From assembly GCA_029339195.1 (NCBI GenBank), contig JAPTJF010000005.1:1-64000 (forward strand): a stretch of 64,000 nt of DNA, read 5' to 3'. Under the pieces are notes generated by a model. That model ran no database searches and had not been told where the DNA came from. It saw only the letters and a list, made by a program, of their open reading frames with translations. Of the stretch, positions 30,301-41,600 are shown in pieces. Source of the stretch: Micractinium sp. NFX-FRZ (taxonomy: Eukaryota > Chlorophyta > Trebouxiophyceae > Chlorellales > Chlorellaceae). Position 1 is the first letter of the stretch. Each line of letters starts with the position of its first letter. The position numbers and the translations under genes are program-made.

Positions 30301-31817
30301 GGCTGCAGGGGGGGCTGTTGAGCTGTGCCGCTGCAGGGTGGGCAGGGTTGTTAGTGCTGTGTGCCCCTGCCCTACCCGCAAATCCAGTTATTGCATGGGC
30401 TGGTTTGTGTGGTGTTGATGCCTGTTGGGTCATTCACCCCCTTCCTCCCCCCTGCAGCTCCTCGTTTGAGGACCTCGTGCTTGTGAACGGGCGCATGCGG
30501 TGGAACCGGCTGCAGGGGCTGTTTGAGGAGGGGGCAAAGAGCCAAGACTACGACCCCGCCCAGGTAATGCAGTACAGGGCAATACAGGGCAACACCACAG
30601 GGGGAGATGGACAGATGAAGCGGTCAGGGGAGGGGCCAGTAGGGCCAGGAGGATGATTGCACACGGGTGGGAGTATACTGAATCAGTAGTGAATACAGGG
30701 CTGGGCATGCCCACCCGCTATCCGGTGCATTAGGTCCCTGCTGTCGCTGGTAAATCCCACCTGCCTCATATGCCCCGCCTGGCTCCCCCTCCCCCGCCCC
30801 CTGCCTGCCGCAGCTCTGGCTGCTGGCAGAGTGGGTGTGCAGCGAGGGCGGGCGCCCGGTGCGCAAGCCTCTGGCCAGCGAGCTCGTCCGCTTGGTGGAT
30901 GCCACCATCACGGCAGCGGTGCGGCGGCAGCTAGAGGAGCGCAGCGGCAGCGCGGCGCTGGCGGCGCGGCTGGTGCCGCGGCAGCCGGAGGAGGAGCTGA
31001 GCGTGGAGCGGGCGGAGCTGCTGTGGGCGGTGCTGACCAGCAGGGCGGGGCAGGCGGTGCCGATGCCGCAGCTGTCGCCGGGGCTGTTTGGCCTCCCGGG
31101 TGAGTGCGCAACATAGGAAGCGGTTGTAATGCATGCCGTGCTGGTGTCTAGTGGAGCGCAGTGGCTCGCGGTCATGAGAGCGTGCCTCGCGTGAGCCTGG
31201 TACCCAGCCTGTGCATGCGCTGGCACCAGCAGCAGCTGCACCCTCCCTCCCCACCCTGGCTCTATTTGCTCCCCAGGCACCCTTCTCCCTTCCCGCCGTC
31301 ACGCGCCCTCCTCCTCATCCTTTCTTGCCCCTGCCCCTTGCTGCAGGCCCAGCCGAGGTGCAGCGGTATCTCTCCCAGCTGCAGGCGTCCCTGTCTGAGT
31401 CGGCGCCACGTCTGCAGGTAGTGCTGCTGCCGCGTATGCTGTGCCCTTTCAGCAGACACTGCGAAGTTGGCTCATCCATGCCTCCATGCCTCGGCTGCAT
31501 TATGCTTGGCACTTCTCGCTTCTGTGTGCGAGGCCCGTGCCGTCCTGCACTGTGATCCTGCAGCAGAGACCGACCCCTTTTCTTTCTTCCCTCCTTTACC
31601 TGTCCTCCCACAGGCCGTGTTTGAGAAGCCCGGGGCCCAGGAGCTGCTTGCCGACCTGCAGTGGGGCCTGCTCCAGCGCTTCATGGCGCGGGGCGTCAAG
31701 TTTGTGGCCGGCATCTCCGACCCCAACGGCAGCAGCAGCGCCAGCAGCGCCAGCACGGCTGCCAAGGTGCCGCCCTTCCTGCAGGGGCGGCTGCAGACCA
31801 CGCGTGCCGTGATGTGA
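24361..31817 (+). CDS. Plastid ABC1 (UbiB/ADCK-type) atypical kinase, ABC1K3-like
   Basis: Seventeen exons: 24361-24629, 25119-25234, 25893-26069, 26373-26464, 26640-26726, 27020-27157, 27320-27429, 27842-27945, 28286-28381, 28806-28892, 29300-29375, 29665-29769, 30001-30195, 30458-30563, 30814-31099, 31347-31417, 31614-31817; 772 residues. ABC1 kinases are atypical kinases/ATPases that affect prenylquinone metabolism; plastid members sit in plastoglobules and thylakoids. Exon 1 is Arg/Ala/Ser-rich like a chloroplast transit peptide and joins in phase to exon 2. Family motifs: KTGQ at 181-184 (KxGQ), AAAS at 241-244 in place of a Gly-rich loop, VAVK with Lys263, catalytic HADPHPGN at 395-402, and DFG at 415-417. 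The C-terminal part (YALILRSLTVLEG, AYPYMARRLLTDP, MRWNRLQGL) is closest in my memory to plant ABC1K3/ABC1K1; the exact subgroup is uncertain. Several introns carry exon-edge echoes. Confidence 0.93.
25333..25387 (+). repeat. Donor-side exon echo, ABC1K exon 2
   Basis: Copies the last ~55 nt of exon 25119-25234 with its GTGAGG donor, 153 bp downstream. It would encode YGPDRLAAALSSRPT, against YDPDRLAAALSSRPT in the real exon; nearly all other differences are synonymous. A second short duplicated block (GGTGCGTCAC...) lies around it at 25304 and 25545. Confidence 0.9.
27744..27785 (+). repeat. Acceptor-side exon echo, ABC1K exon 8
   Basis: A GTGCAG acceptor followed by a copy of the exon 27842-27945 start (real SHVPRVRVPG, echo SRMPRVPLLR), 98 bp upstream of the real acceptor. 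Confidence 0.8.
28940..28995 (+). repeat. Donor-side exon echo, ABC1K exon 10
   Basis: Repeats the end of exon 28806-28892 and the first ~25 intron bases (GTCGGAGGCG, CAGTCAGGTG, then the same GCAG...GCAGCC spacing), 88 bp downstream of the real donor, with about 80% identity. Confidence 0.85.
29055..29255 (+). repeat. Two or three acceptor-side exon echoes, ABC1K exon 11
   Basis: The start of exon 29300-29375 (CAG then CCCGCTACGCCATCATCGCC) is copied at 29213, at 29133 and, more weakly, near 29060. The spacing is 87 bp, then about 80 bp. The nearest copy also keeps the upstream intron sequence (TTCCATCTTC...TAATCTGCAG). This shows stepwise tandem duplication of the acceptor region. Confidence 0.85.
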
Positions 31818-32673
31818 TGTGATGTGATGCAGCTGGCCCCAGTTGTTTTATGTGACACCAGTATTCGTGTGTGCGAGTCTGCAGCTTCCTCCCAATTCGA
31901 TTGCGCGCCGCCCCCCCGGCGCGCACTCCCGCAATTTTCTCAACATAAACCCCCTCTGTTCCGTCCTGTTTTCCTGATACTATTGATCTTCATCAGCCGC
32001 CCCTTGGCGGCATCCATACTTGATCGTGTTGTTGACCTCAGTGGGCGCAGTGGGCTTTTTGAGCGCGCTAGCGCTGCCCCGTGCCTGGCCCTGGCAGCTC
32101 CCACCAGGCGATCTGATTCCGTCCCACATTCCCAGCCTACAGTAATTAAATCGTATAAGTATGATTTACAACAGAACCCAAACAACAGAACCCAAACGTG
32201 CATGCATGCCTCGTTCAGAAGAAAGCCGGCGTTCTCAATCGGGCAAGCGCAGAGTGTCACGGAACCCAGTTCTGTGTGTGCCTCCTCACCTTCTCCAAGG
32301 CCGCCTTTGTCGGTGAGCAGGGTGCTGCGCTCCTTGGGGGCGGGCCAGCGCCCCTGGGTGGCTGCCCGCACGCTGCGGCTGGCATGCTGCCGGAATTGCG
32401 TGCGGGGACATCGTGCGAGGCGATGCAGTTTGGGCAGGCACCGCCTGAGGCCGCCGCCGGAAGCCGCCGCAGCCGCCCCCGCCTGGCGCCTGCGTCACAC
32501 ACTGCCCCCGGCCGCCAACACTGTGTCTGCTTGCAGTGATCATTCCAAGCCATCATCGACCTGTCTTGACTCTCCGGTAACTCGTCCAGCACCTCCCGTT
32601 CAGCTCAGCCCACCCTACCTGGCAGCGCTTCCCTAAAACAGCCACAGCCGGCGGCGTGGCGAACGGCCCGGCA
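31818..32673. other. Intergenic: ABC1K 3' flank and antiporter promoter
   Basis: About 850 bp lie between two plus-strand genes. No supported exon was seen. The stretch should contain the 3' untranslated region of the kinase gene, although no TGTAA was seen, and the promoter of the antiporter gene. Confidence 0.5.
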
Positions 32674-35600
32674 ATGGCGGCGCTGCAGGCGGGCTGGCAG
32701 GCCACGCTGGGCCTGCTGGGCATCGGCGTACCCGACTCCGACTTTTGTGCCAATGCCACATATGAGCACCGGCTGGACGACCCATCCACCTACAACTGGT
32801 GCAGGTGGGTGGGCGGGTGGGTTGGGTGCAGAGCAGCGCAGTGCGGTTGGCACAGGCCAGCCTGTGCCCATGCCTTGCCAAGTGTCGCCAGGCTTGGACA
32901 CTTGCCTCCCGGAGAGGAAGTCGCCGGCAAGCGGAGACGGCAACGCCTGTGAGAGCGAACCGGCCCATGCTTGAGGCAGACGCACTGATCAAATGTGCCC
33001 TGCGCATGCACCGCCCTAGCTCTCTTGCAGACTGCCCTCCCGCCAGGCCTCCCCTCGTCTTTCTCAACCACACTGAGCGACCCCAGTGCCCCCCCCCTAC
33101 CCCACCCCAACCTCCCCCCGCCCCGCAGCGTCCCCGGCAGCGGCCCCGATGCCTTCCTGTTTGCCGCCCTGGCCGTCCTGGTGGCCTGCTGCCTCCACTT
33201 CTCCTCCCTGTCGGCAGTGTTTGTGCTGGTGGCGGGGGCGCTGTTTGAGGCGCTGGTGTACCCCATCAACATGGGCAGGTGGGTTGTGTTAAAAGCCCCG
33301 GCAACCTGGGCAGGTGGGCCTGATCAACCTGGGCAGATGGGGTAGGCTGCTGTGGCAGCGGCACCTGTGGAGCCTGTGCTGCTTCCGTCCGCCGCACCAT
33401 GCCGCCCGGGCGCGCGTCCCTGCAGCCGCCTGTCATTGTCCAGCGCGCCTCAACCCACCGGTCACTCCCTCACCACCGCCTCCACTCCGGCCCACCTCAC
33501 CCTAGGCCTACCCTTCCTTGTCTGCAGGCTGGGCAACTCATTCACGCTGTGGCTGGGGATCAACCCCCCGGAGCTCTTCTTCTACGCCTTCCTGCCCCCG
33601 CTGCTGCTCGACTCTGCGCTGTCCATAGACTACTTCCTCTTCAACAAGGTGGGAGGGGCATGCTTGTATCCTCCGTCATACCTTGCTGGTGAGCACCGCC
33701 AGCTGGCGATGCGATGCATGACCGCCTCCTTTAGCAAGCAACAGCACCTGTGTGCCGGCCGTGCAGCCACTCGCGCCCCCGCTGCTCCTCTGTCGCCATG
33801 TGACAACTTGTTGAACCCCCACTTCTACGTGTCCTTCCCCCGCAGCAATGTCACCTCCCGTGGCGCCTCCGCTGGCGCCGGGGCACGCTCCAAATCTTGT
33901 TGTCTGCTGCCCTCACTGGGGTACTGTTCTCACCTTTGGTTTCATTCCTGTCCTTCCTCTGGGGCAGGTCATGCTTCAAGTGTTTGTGTTTGCCTTCCTC
34001 ATCGTCCTCCTCTCCGCCCTCCTCACCACCCCCGTGCTGCTCTACGGCCTGGGGCTGGCCGCGCACGGCTGGCGCTGGCAGCACGGGGCGCTGTTCAGGT
34101 GCGGTCAAGTGGCCTCTTGGGTGGGCTCCTACAGGGGGGGGCAGGGTGAGGGGGCACTCAGCTGCATGCTGCAAAGTGCACAGCCAGCTGGCAGCAGTTT
34201 GCGTTGTGCCCAGTCCACTCGGTGCTCTGCTGTGTGTTCTGCACTCAGTCATACACGGCGGTGCACCCACCCCACCCACAACTATGCTAATTCTCCCTCA
34301 TTCATCCCTACTTGGCCCCCCTTCCCTGCCACGTCAGCGCCATGCTGGCCTCCACCGATGCGCTGGCCATCGCCGCGGTGCTGCGCAATGCTGGGGGGCC
34401 CGAGAGCCTGATCACCCTGATGGAGGGCGAGAGCCTGCTGAACGATGCATCAGGTGAGGAGTGGTGGCTGCTTAGCAGGGCTGCCTGTAATTTTAGCTGA
34501 CTGGGTGTGTAGACCGTTGGAGAGGGGCAGCCTGCCGAGCGATGCCCTTGATGAGCAGTGGTTTAGGTGACTCCTTTGCTGTGACGGTTGTGTGTTTCAC
34601 AATTGACTAGGCTGAAGGAGGGGGAGAGCCTGCTGAGTGTTGCTTTGGGCGAGTATTCGCCGTCTTCCCTTTCTTGAAGTGTAATTCACTTTCATCAAGT
34701 GACGTACGTAACTACATTTGCAGGCATCGTCCTCTTTGAGCTCTTCCACCGCCTGGTCGCCGGCCTGCCCCCCGATGGCGACGACCAGCCCGCCGGCCCC
34801 TCCCCCCTCTCCGTCCTGCCGCTGCTGGCACGGGAGATCGTGCAGCTGGCGGCAGGCGGGGTGGTGGTGGGGCTGGTGGCGGGGGTGCTGACGAGGCGCC
34901 TGCTGCGCCTGCTGAGGTGGTACGGCGCCTCCACCAGCCAGGTCAGCATGCCGCGCCTGCTGTGCCTGCTGTGCTTGCTCGTAGACTCCCAGGGCCAGGG
35001 CATGTGGCCCGCTTGGCTGGCAGCCTGTTATGGTTGCTCAAGGGGGTAGGGTTGCCCAGCCTTCCCTGGTCTGCTTTTCCTCCATGTCACCACGACCCGC
35101 GCCACCCCGCTGTCACCCATCCTGGCTCATGGCCATCTGCCTTGTGCCCACCCTCAACCCCTTCCTAATCTGGGATTTATAAGATGAACTGTACACCCGT
35201 GAACAACCTCCTATCCCCTCTGGAGGTGCCCACCCTTTCCCCTCCGCATTTGGACATCTAGAAAATGAACTTTATACCCTCACTCATCTGCCCTCAGGAG
35301 GTGGCCACCATCCTGGCTGGAGCCGATCCGACTCCCCCCCTCCCATCCCTTCGCTAATGCCAAGTTTACTAACATTTCGAATACACACCCTCTTTCCACC
35401 TCAGGAGGTGGCCACCATCCTGGCTGGGGGCTACCTGGTCTTCTATGTCGCCAACTCACCCCTGCACGTCTCAGGCGCGTGCCTGCTGACTCAGCATGGG
35501 CAGGCCAGCTAGCCTGCGGGGCCTGGCCTGAGAGTATGCTGAGACAGACAGCGCTGCACTCTGAGCACCACCCCCGCGCAAGGTCCGGCTGCCGCTGGGC

Positions 35601-38600
35601 AGCACACAGCTCCAACCTGGCGTCAAGGCACTCCCCTGGATTTAAAGCCAAGGACAAGCGGTGGGCGACCCCTGCCCTCCTCCTACCCACCCTGCACGCT
35701 ACTCATTGTGCACCGCCCTCTTACTCGTTCCCAGCGCAGGCGTGATTGCGGTGGTGGTCTATGGCCTGTACGGCAACTCCACCTCACATTTTGAGCTGGG
35801 CTCCTCACGTCACATGAGAGAGTCGGGTGGGTGGGCGGGTCGGTGGGGCTCAGCCGTATGTAGGGGAGGGCGGGGTGTTCGGGAGGGCGCCCTCGCCGGA
35901 GGCGGGCGACTGTGGGATGGGGCACATGTATTAGGATGGGGGGCACACGTGTTGGGAGGTACCCAAGGCAGGGCACACCTGCCAGCACCCCGCCCACACC
36001 CGCCTCCCTCGTTGTGCCCTGCCCTGCGCACTGCCACCCTCCTTGCAAGCGACTCTCGGCTTTGCTCCGACGCCTGGCCCCTGCTTCCACCGTTGCTACC
36101 CCCTCCCCCCGCCGCCCCCGCTGCAGCTGCGGTGCAGGCCACCGTTGCCTTTGCCCTCAACGGCGTGGTCTTCTTCTTTGCCGGCGCCTCGGCCGTCAAC
36201 TTCATGGTTCGGGCTGTGGAGGGGCTGGCCGACTACCGCCGCTCCTTTGCCCTCTTCCCGCCCATATACCTGGCACTCTTTGCCATCAGGCGCGTGAGCA
36301 CGGGTGCATATGGAGTGGCAGCAGCTCAGGGGCTGGCTGGGCGGGCGGGCCACCAGTGGGGCATATGTGCTCACATGATGTGATGCTGGCCTGGGGTAGC
36401 ATGGGGAGCAGGGGTAGCATGGGCGAGGTGGGTGCGCCTCGCCCCGTGTGGTGCTGTGCATTGCATGCCGGCGTGCTTCGCTCCCAACCTGCCGGCATGC
36501 TTCACACCGTGGGTGTGCTGCCCTCCTCTTGTTACATCTCCGCCCCCGCAGGGGCGTGTGCATCCTGTTGTTTAACCCGCTGTTCCATCTACTGGGCAGC
36601 CAGGCGCTGAGCCTCAAGGCGGTGGCCTTTGCCACGTGGGGTGGCCTCAGGTGAGGAGGAGGCTCAGCCGGGCCAAGCCTAAAAAATGCCAGGCAGCGAG
36701 GCAGGGAAGGCGTGGACAGACAGTGGGTGCAGGAAGCCTGGGGGGAAGCGTGCGCAGCGGTGGGGTTGTGGCAGACCTCTCGTTGAGCGGCCGAGAGCAG
36801 TGTGTGTGCACTTGGCCGCCTCGGCGCTCTCAACGTGCCGTGCCATGTCAGCAACCTTGCGCCAGCGCACCATCTCTTGTCTGCCTGCAGGGGCGCCATC
36901 TCCCTCATTATGGTGCAAGTCATTGTGACAGATGAGAACTTTGTCAGCCACAGCCAGCTGGTGTCCGCTCAGGTGGGTTAAGACTGGGGTGGCCTTTTCC
37001 TCACACATTCAAGGCTTTGACAACGGCAATGTGTCGCTAACGCCGGGATGGACCGCTGCCGGCTGCTGGGCTGCACTCGCGGCATGCACGCTCTGTGTAG
37101 CGACGTGCCTCACACCAGTGCTTGCCCGTCTCCACTGCGCATGCCGCCGCTCCCTGCCCCCCGCAGATGGGACTGTGGACCAGCCTGTTTGTGCTGTGCA
37201 CGCTGCTGATCAACGCGCCCACCATCCCCGCCGTGCTGCGCTTCACGGGTCTCACCAAGGCAAGGCAGTGCCGCCGCAGTGCCGCCGCAGACGCCTGCAC
37301 TACCAGTTTTGACTGCTGCTGGTGCTGAGCTGGTGCTGTCTCTGAGAACCCCTCTGTGCTTGGCCCAACAGCCCAACCTTGTTGCCTGTTCCACCGACAC
37401 TCCGCACCTCACCCGGCGCCCGCTTTCCCGCTCTTCTTCTGTGCCAGGTGTCCCCTGTGAAACTGAGCATTCGACAGAAGGCCAAGCGAGCGCTGCTGCG
37501 CTACACAGCTGCCGCCATCCAGGCGAGCGCTCACCACGCGCCAGCAGCAGCCGTGCTGCCCGGCCTGCACTTGCAGCTGCTCCTTGCTCTGCCTGTGTGC
37601 TTTCTATCGGCTTTGCTTCCAGCATGCTTGCGGCCGGTGCTGAGCCATGCACGTGGGGCGTGCCTCAGGCAGCCGTCAGCACAGCCACGGTTTTGTGATA
37701 TGCCCTGCCCAGCCCACCTCCGCACCCCGCCGCCCACCCACCCACACCCTGGGCCGGCCGGCCGGCCTGAGGATGAGAAGCTCTGGGGGGCTGGCGCTCG
37801 CACACGCACCTGCTGACATGCCACCTCCCCCTGCCAACCGCCTCCTAGCTTCCCCTTCAGTGCAGGACCTGAAAGCAGATGAGGACGAAATGCTGCGTGG
37901 GGTGGACTGGGGCGCTGTGGAGCGTTTTGTGGATCTCTCCGAAGAACTTGAACTTTTCAACCCTCCTGCGGCTCCTGCTACACCTGCTGTGCCTGCTGTG
38001 CCGCCAGCTGGCGCTGGCGCCGGCGCCGGGGCCGGCAGGGACGGCAGCACCGGGACGGAGGCAGGGGCGGCAGGGGCGCCGGTGCAGCAGCCTGAGCAGC
38101 AGGGGGCGGTGGCCGGCAGCGTGGCACAGCAGGAGGAGCTGTTTGAGTCCCCAGGGTGGGGCGCCCCCTCCACCCCACGCGACACCGCACGCAGCCGCCG
38201 TGCGGCTGCTCTTGCAGACCTCAGGCAAGGGCGCTGCTGTGCGCTTGTGTCCTGCTTCTGAATGCCGCAAGGGCGTTCGTTGTCATGCGCATGTGCCTGA
38301 CTCTGGGAGCCTTGCTGAGCGGGGGTGTTGCTGAGCTGGCTGTGCTGCTCCGACAGTTACATCCCTGCATTCAGCTCACGGGGGGGTATGGCTGACCAGA
38401 TTTTCACAGCAAGACGGCAAGCTTGGCGCCGCTGCCCCCGCATCTTCTTGCTTGCCTCCCCTGCCTGCCAGCCTGCCAACACGGCGTTCTGCCATTCAGC
38501 CCAGACTGCCCTCTGATCCTTCACCCCCACCTGCCGTTTTCCCTGCCTGTCTGCAGGCACGTGTCTGGCCGCCAGCTGAACAGCAGCCGGCGCCTGCTGG

Positions 38601-41600
38601 GTGCCAGCTACACACACCTCAGCCATAAGTGGCGAGACCCACGCGGTGCGGCTGCAGGCGGCTCTGCCCAGGAGGAGGCAGCAGCAGGCACGGATGAGGA
38701 GGCAGATGAGGAGGGAGTTGATGACATGCACGGTATGGGCGGTCCCTTTGCTGGCTCAGAACTCGAGGCGCCGCTGCTGCCGGCAGCGGCGGCGCCTGTG
38801 CCACCCAGGGCTGCGGCTGGCGGCCACCTGCACCGCACCTGCACCGCAGGCTCAGCAGCCAGTTCGGCAGCCAGCTCAGCAGCCGGCCCAGGTGGAGGAG
38901 GAGGAGGAGGAGGAGGAGGGTTGGGCGGGGTGGGCAGGAGCAGCAGCGTGGACATGCTGACCAAGTATGGGGGCCAGGAGTTTGCTGATGAGGCGCCCTT
39001 CTGGCCCGGGCGGCCCTCCGCGGCTGGGCAGGTGAGCAGCACAGAGGATAAGCTCGTCCTGCAGGGTCTGCTGCCTGTTGAGAAGAGTTGTGGTTGCGAT
39101 TGATGGCTCACCCAGTCGGAAGTTGGGCACAAAGCTGGCTGCCAGGACGGCTCCAGTGCCGCCTCTGCCTCCTTCCTACAAGGCATGCATTGCAGCTTGC
39201 CAAGCCGTGCATTCAATGCCAAGTTGGTGTTGTTGCTGCTCATCTTCTTCCTGGCTTCCCTCAACTGCCGTTGGTCTTGCCTGCTGCAGGAGAGGGCGCC
39301 CCGCCTGGCTGGCGCCAAGTCAGTGCCAGCCATGCACACCATTGTGGAGGTGGGGTCCAGCTCTGAGGTGAGGGGGCCCTCGTTTCTTATGATCATGCTT
39401 ATGCTTATGATCAGCTTATGCTTATGATCAGCTTATGATAGCCATCTGTTCACAACGCCCCAGGCACCTGTGCTGTGTGGTGTTCAGCTCATCAGGAGCA
39501 GGGTGTTTTGCTGTTACGCACACATGATTGCAAAGGTGGGGCGGAGCGCCTAACTGAGAGTATGTGACGTTTGAACAAAATCGTCCGGCAAGTGTTTGTT
39601 AACAGCACTGTGGCAGTGGGAGCGGGCTCAGAGCTGTGAAGAGGGCGGCCGGGTGTGCGGCCCCGGCATCCCAGAAGTGTGGGTGAATAGAGTGCCAACC
39701 TATGCTGCCTGTGCCAGACTGGCGACCGTTTGCAGTAAGACAACCATGCTTACGATGCGGTTGGTTTTGCTTGGTTGCTGGGCACGGTGCCTGCCCCTTG
39801 CAGGAGGATAGCGGGGATGGCGGCAGCCAGGGAGGCGGCACCCGCGGGCCGCCACTGGCAGCAACCCGCCCACCTGCCCCGCAGGAGCAGGCCAAAGTCC
39901 AGCATGAGCCAGCAATGGGGTGGACGCTGTCTGGCCCGGAGGACAGCAGCAGTGCGCTGCCTCCGGGCGGCGGCGGCGGCGGCGGCGGTGCTCAGCGCGC
40001 CCAGCGCGGCCAGCAAGCGCAGCACGTGTCCTTCTCCCAGCAGGCGCATCCCTTCCTGCACGCCCAGCAGGCTCAGCACACTCAGCATGCGCAGCACGCG
40101 GAGCGCCAGTTTGCCTCGCTGGACTTTGACACGGGGCTGCCCAGCTTCCCCTCGGATGCCGCCTTCAGCCTGGGCACACCTGAAGCCCCCGCAGCAGCCC
40201 AGCAGCCCAGCATCGCACAGCATGAGATCTATGTACCCGCCCAGCAGCCCAGCATGCCCAGCATGGCCAGCATGCCCCCACACATCAAGGCTGCCAGCAG
40301 CGGCAGCGGCCTCAGCACCGCCGGCAGCAGCACCGGTGCCAGCCAGCAGTCGCTCCAGCATGCGGCATCTGGAGCGGGCGCTGCTGATGGCGCCCCTGCC
40401 GGCAGGGGGACTGCCCCCCAGGCTGCCGCTGCTGGCGTCCCCGCTGAGCCTGCTGTCGCCGCCGCCGCGCCGCCTCCATTGCAGCTGCCCCGGCTGAAGC
40501 TGGGCAGGCTGTCTGCACCCCCAGCAGTGCTTGCCAGCCCTCGGGCGGCTGCAGCCTCGGCCCCAGGCTCCCCCCGAGCGCCCGGCACCGGTCGGGCTGC
40601 TGCCCTGGCGGCCTCCGAGGCGTCCATATCAGCGCCCATGTCGCCACGCGGTATGCACGGCTTGGTCCGCACCAGCCTGCTGCCAGCGGCAGCTGATCGG
40701 CAGGCGGTTCTGCAAGTGGGGGAGCTGCTGGGTGCTGACGAGGCGCCACCTGGCAGCCAGGATCGGCAGCCGGGATCTGCCACCTCCCAGCAGTCAGTCC
40801 TCAGCAGCAGCGCCAGTTTCAGCCCACGCACGGCCCCGCTTTCCGCTCGCGCTGGCACGGCAGGGGCAGTGGGACAGCCCAGCAGCAGCAGGGGTCTGGG
40901 CCCCTCCCGCCTGCTGCGCCAAACCGCCAGCGACAGCGGCAGGTTTGGCGGCCGGACCGTAAGCGGCGGCGGCGGCGCCGGGCAGCGCGGCTTTGGGTCG
41001 TTGATGCAGCAGCAGCGGCCGGGCGCCGGGCTGGCATCGCTGCTCAAGCCACCGTCCCCTGGCAAGATCAGCTCCCTCCACACTTCTCCCGCTCACTCCC
41101 CAGAGCCGCCCACACCCACCACAGAGGGCGGGCCAGACGACCTTGCTGAGCTGGCGCCCACTCACGCTGCTGTACTGCCTGGCAGCATGGGCAGCCCGTC
41201 GGCAGCGCAAGCAACAGAGGTGCCACCTGCGGCGCCTCCCAGCGCTGTGCTGCTCCCAGCCGGCAGTGTTGAACTGGATAGCCCTGCAGCGAGCCCAAAG
41301 CCAGCAGCAGCAGCGGAAGCACTAGAGGCAGCAGGGCTGTCTCCTGCGCCGCGTGCCGCTGCTGGCGCTGAGGCGGTGCTTCCTGGGGCGGGCAGGCAGG
41401 CGGCACGGCTGGAGCGGGCAGCCTCTGCTGGGCCCAGCAGAAGCCTGTCATTGGCACCACCCAGCGACATGGAGCGGCCGGAGCAGCCGGGCTGGGGGCA
41501 GCACGAGGCCGCACCCCACCACAGGCACTTTGGGTCCTCTGGTCTGATGCCCCCAGCGGCCGGGGCGGGCATGGCAGTGACCGCCAGCCTGGCAGGGGCA

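Noticed and set aside
40229..41083. Minus-strand gene opposite the large antiporter exon
   Set aside because: Open only because of high GC; no splice context or motifs, while the plus-strand frame is part of a continuous 2182-residue model.
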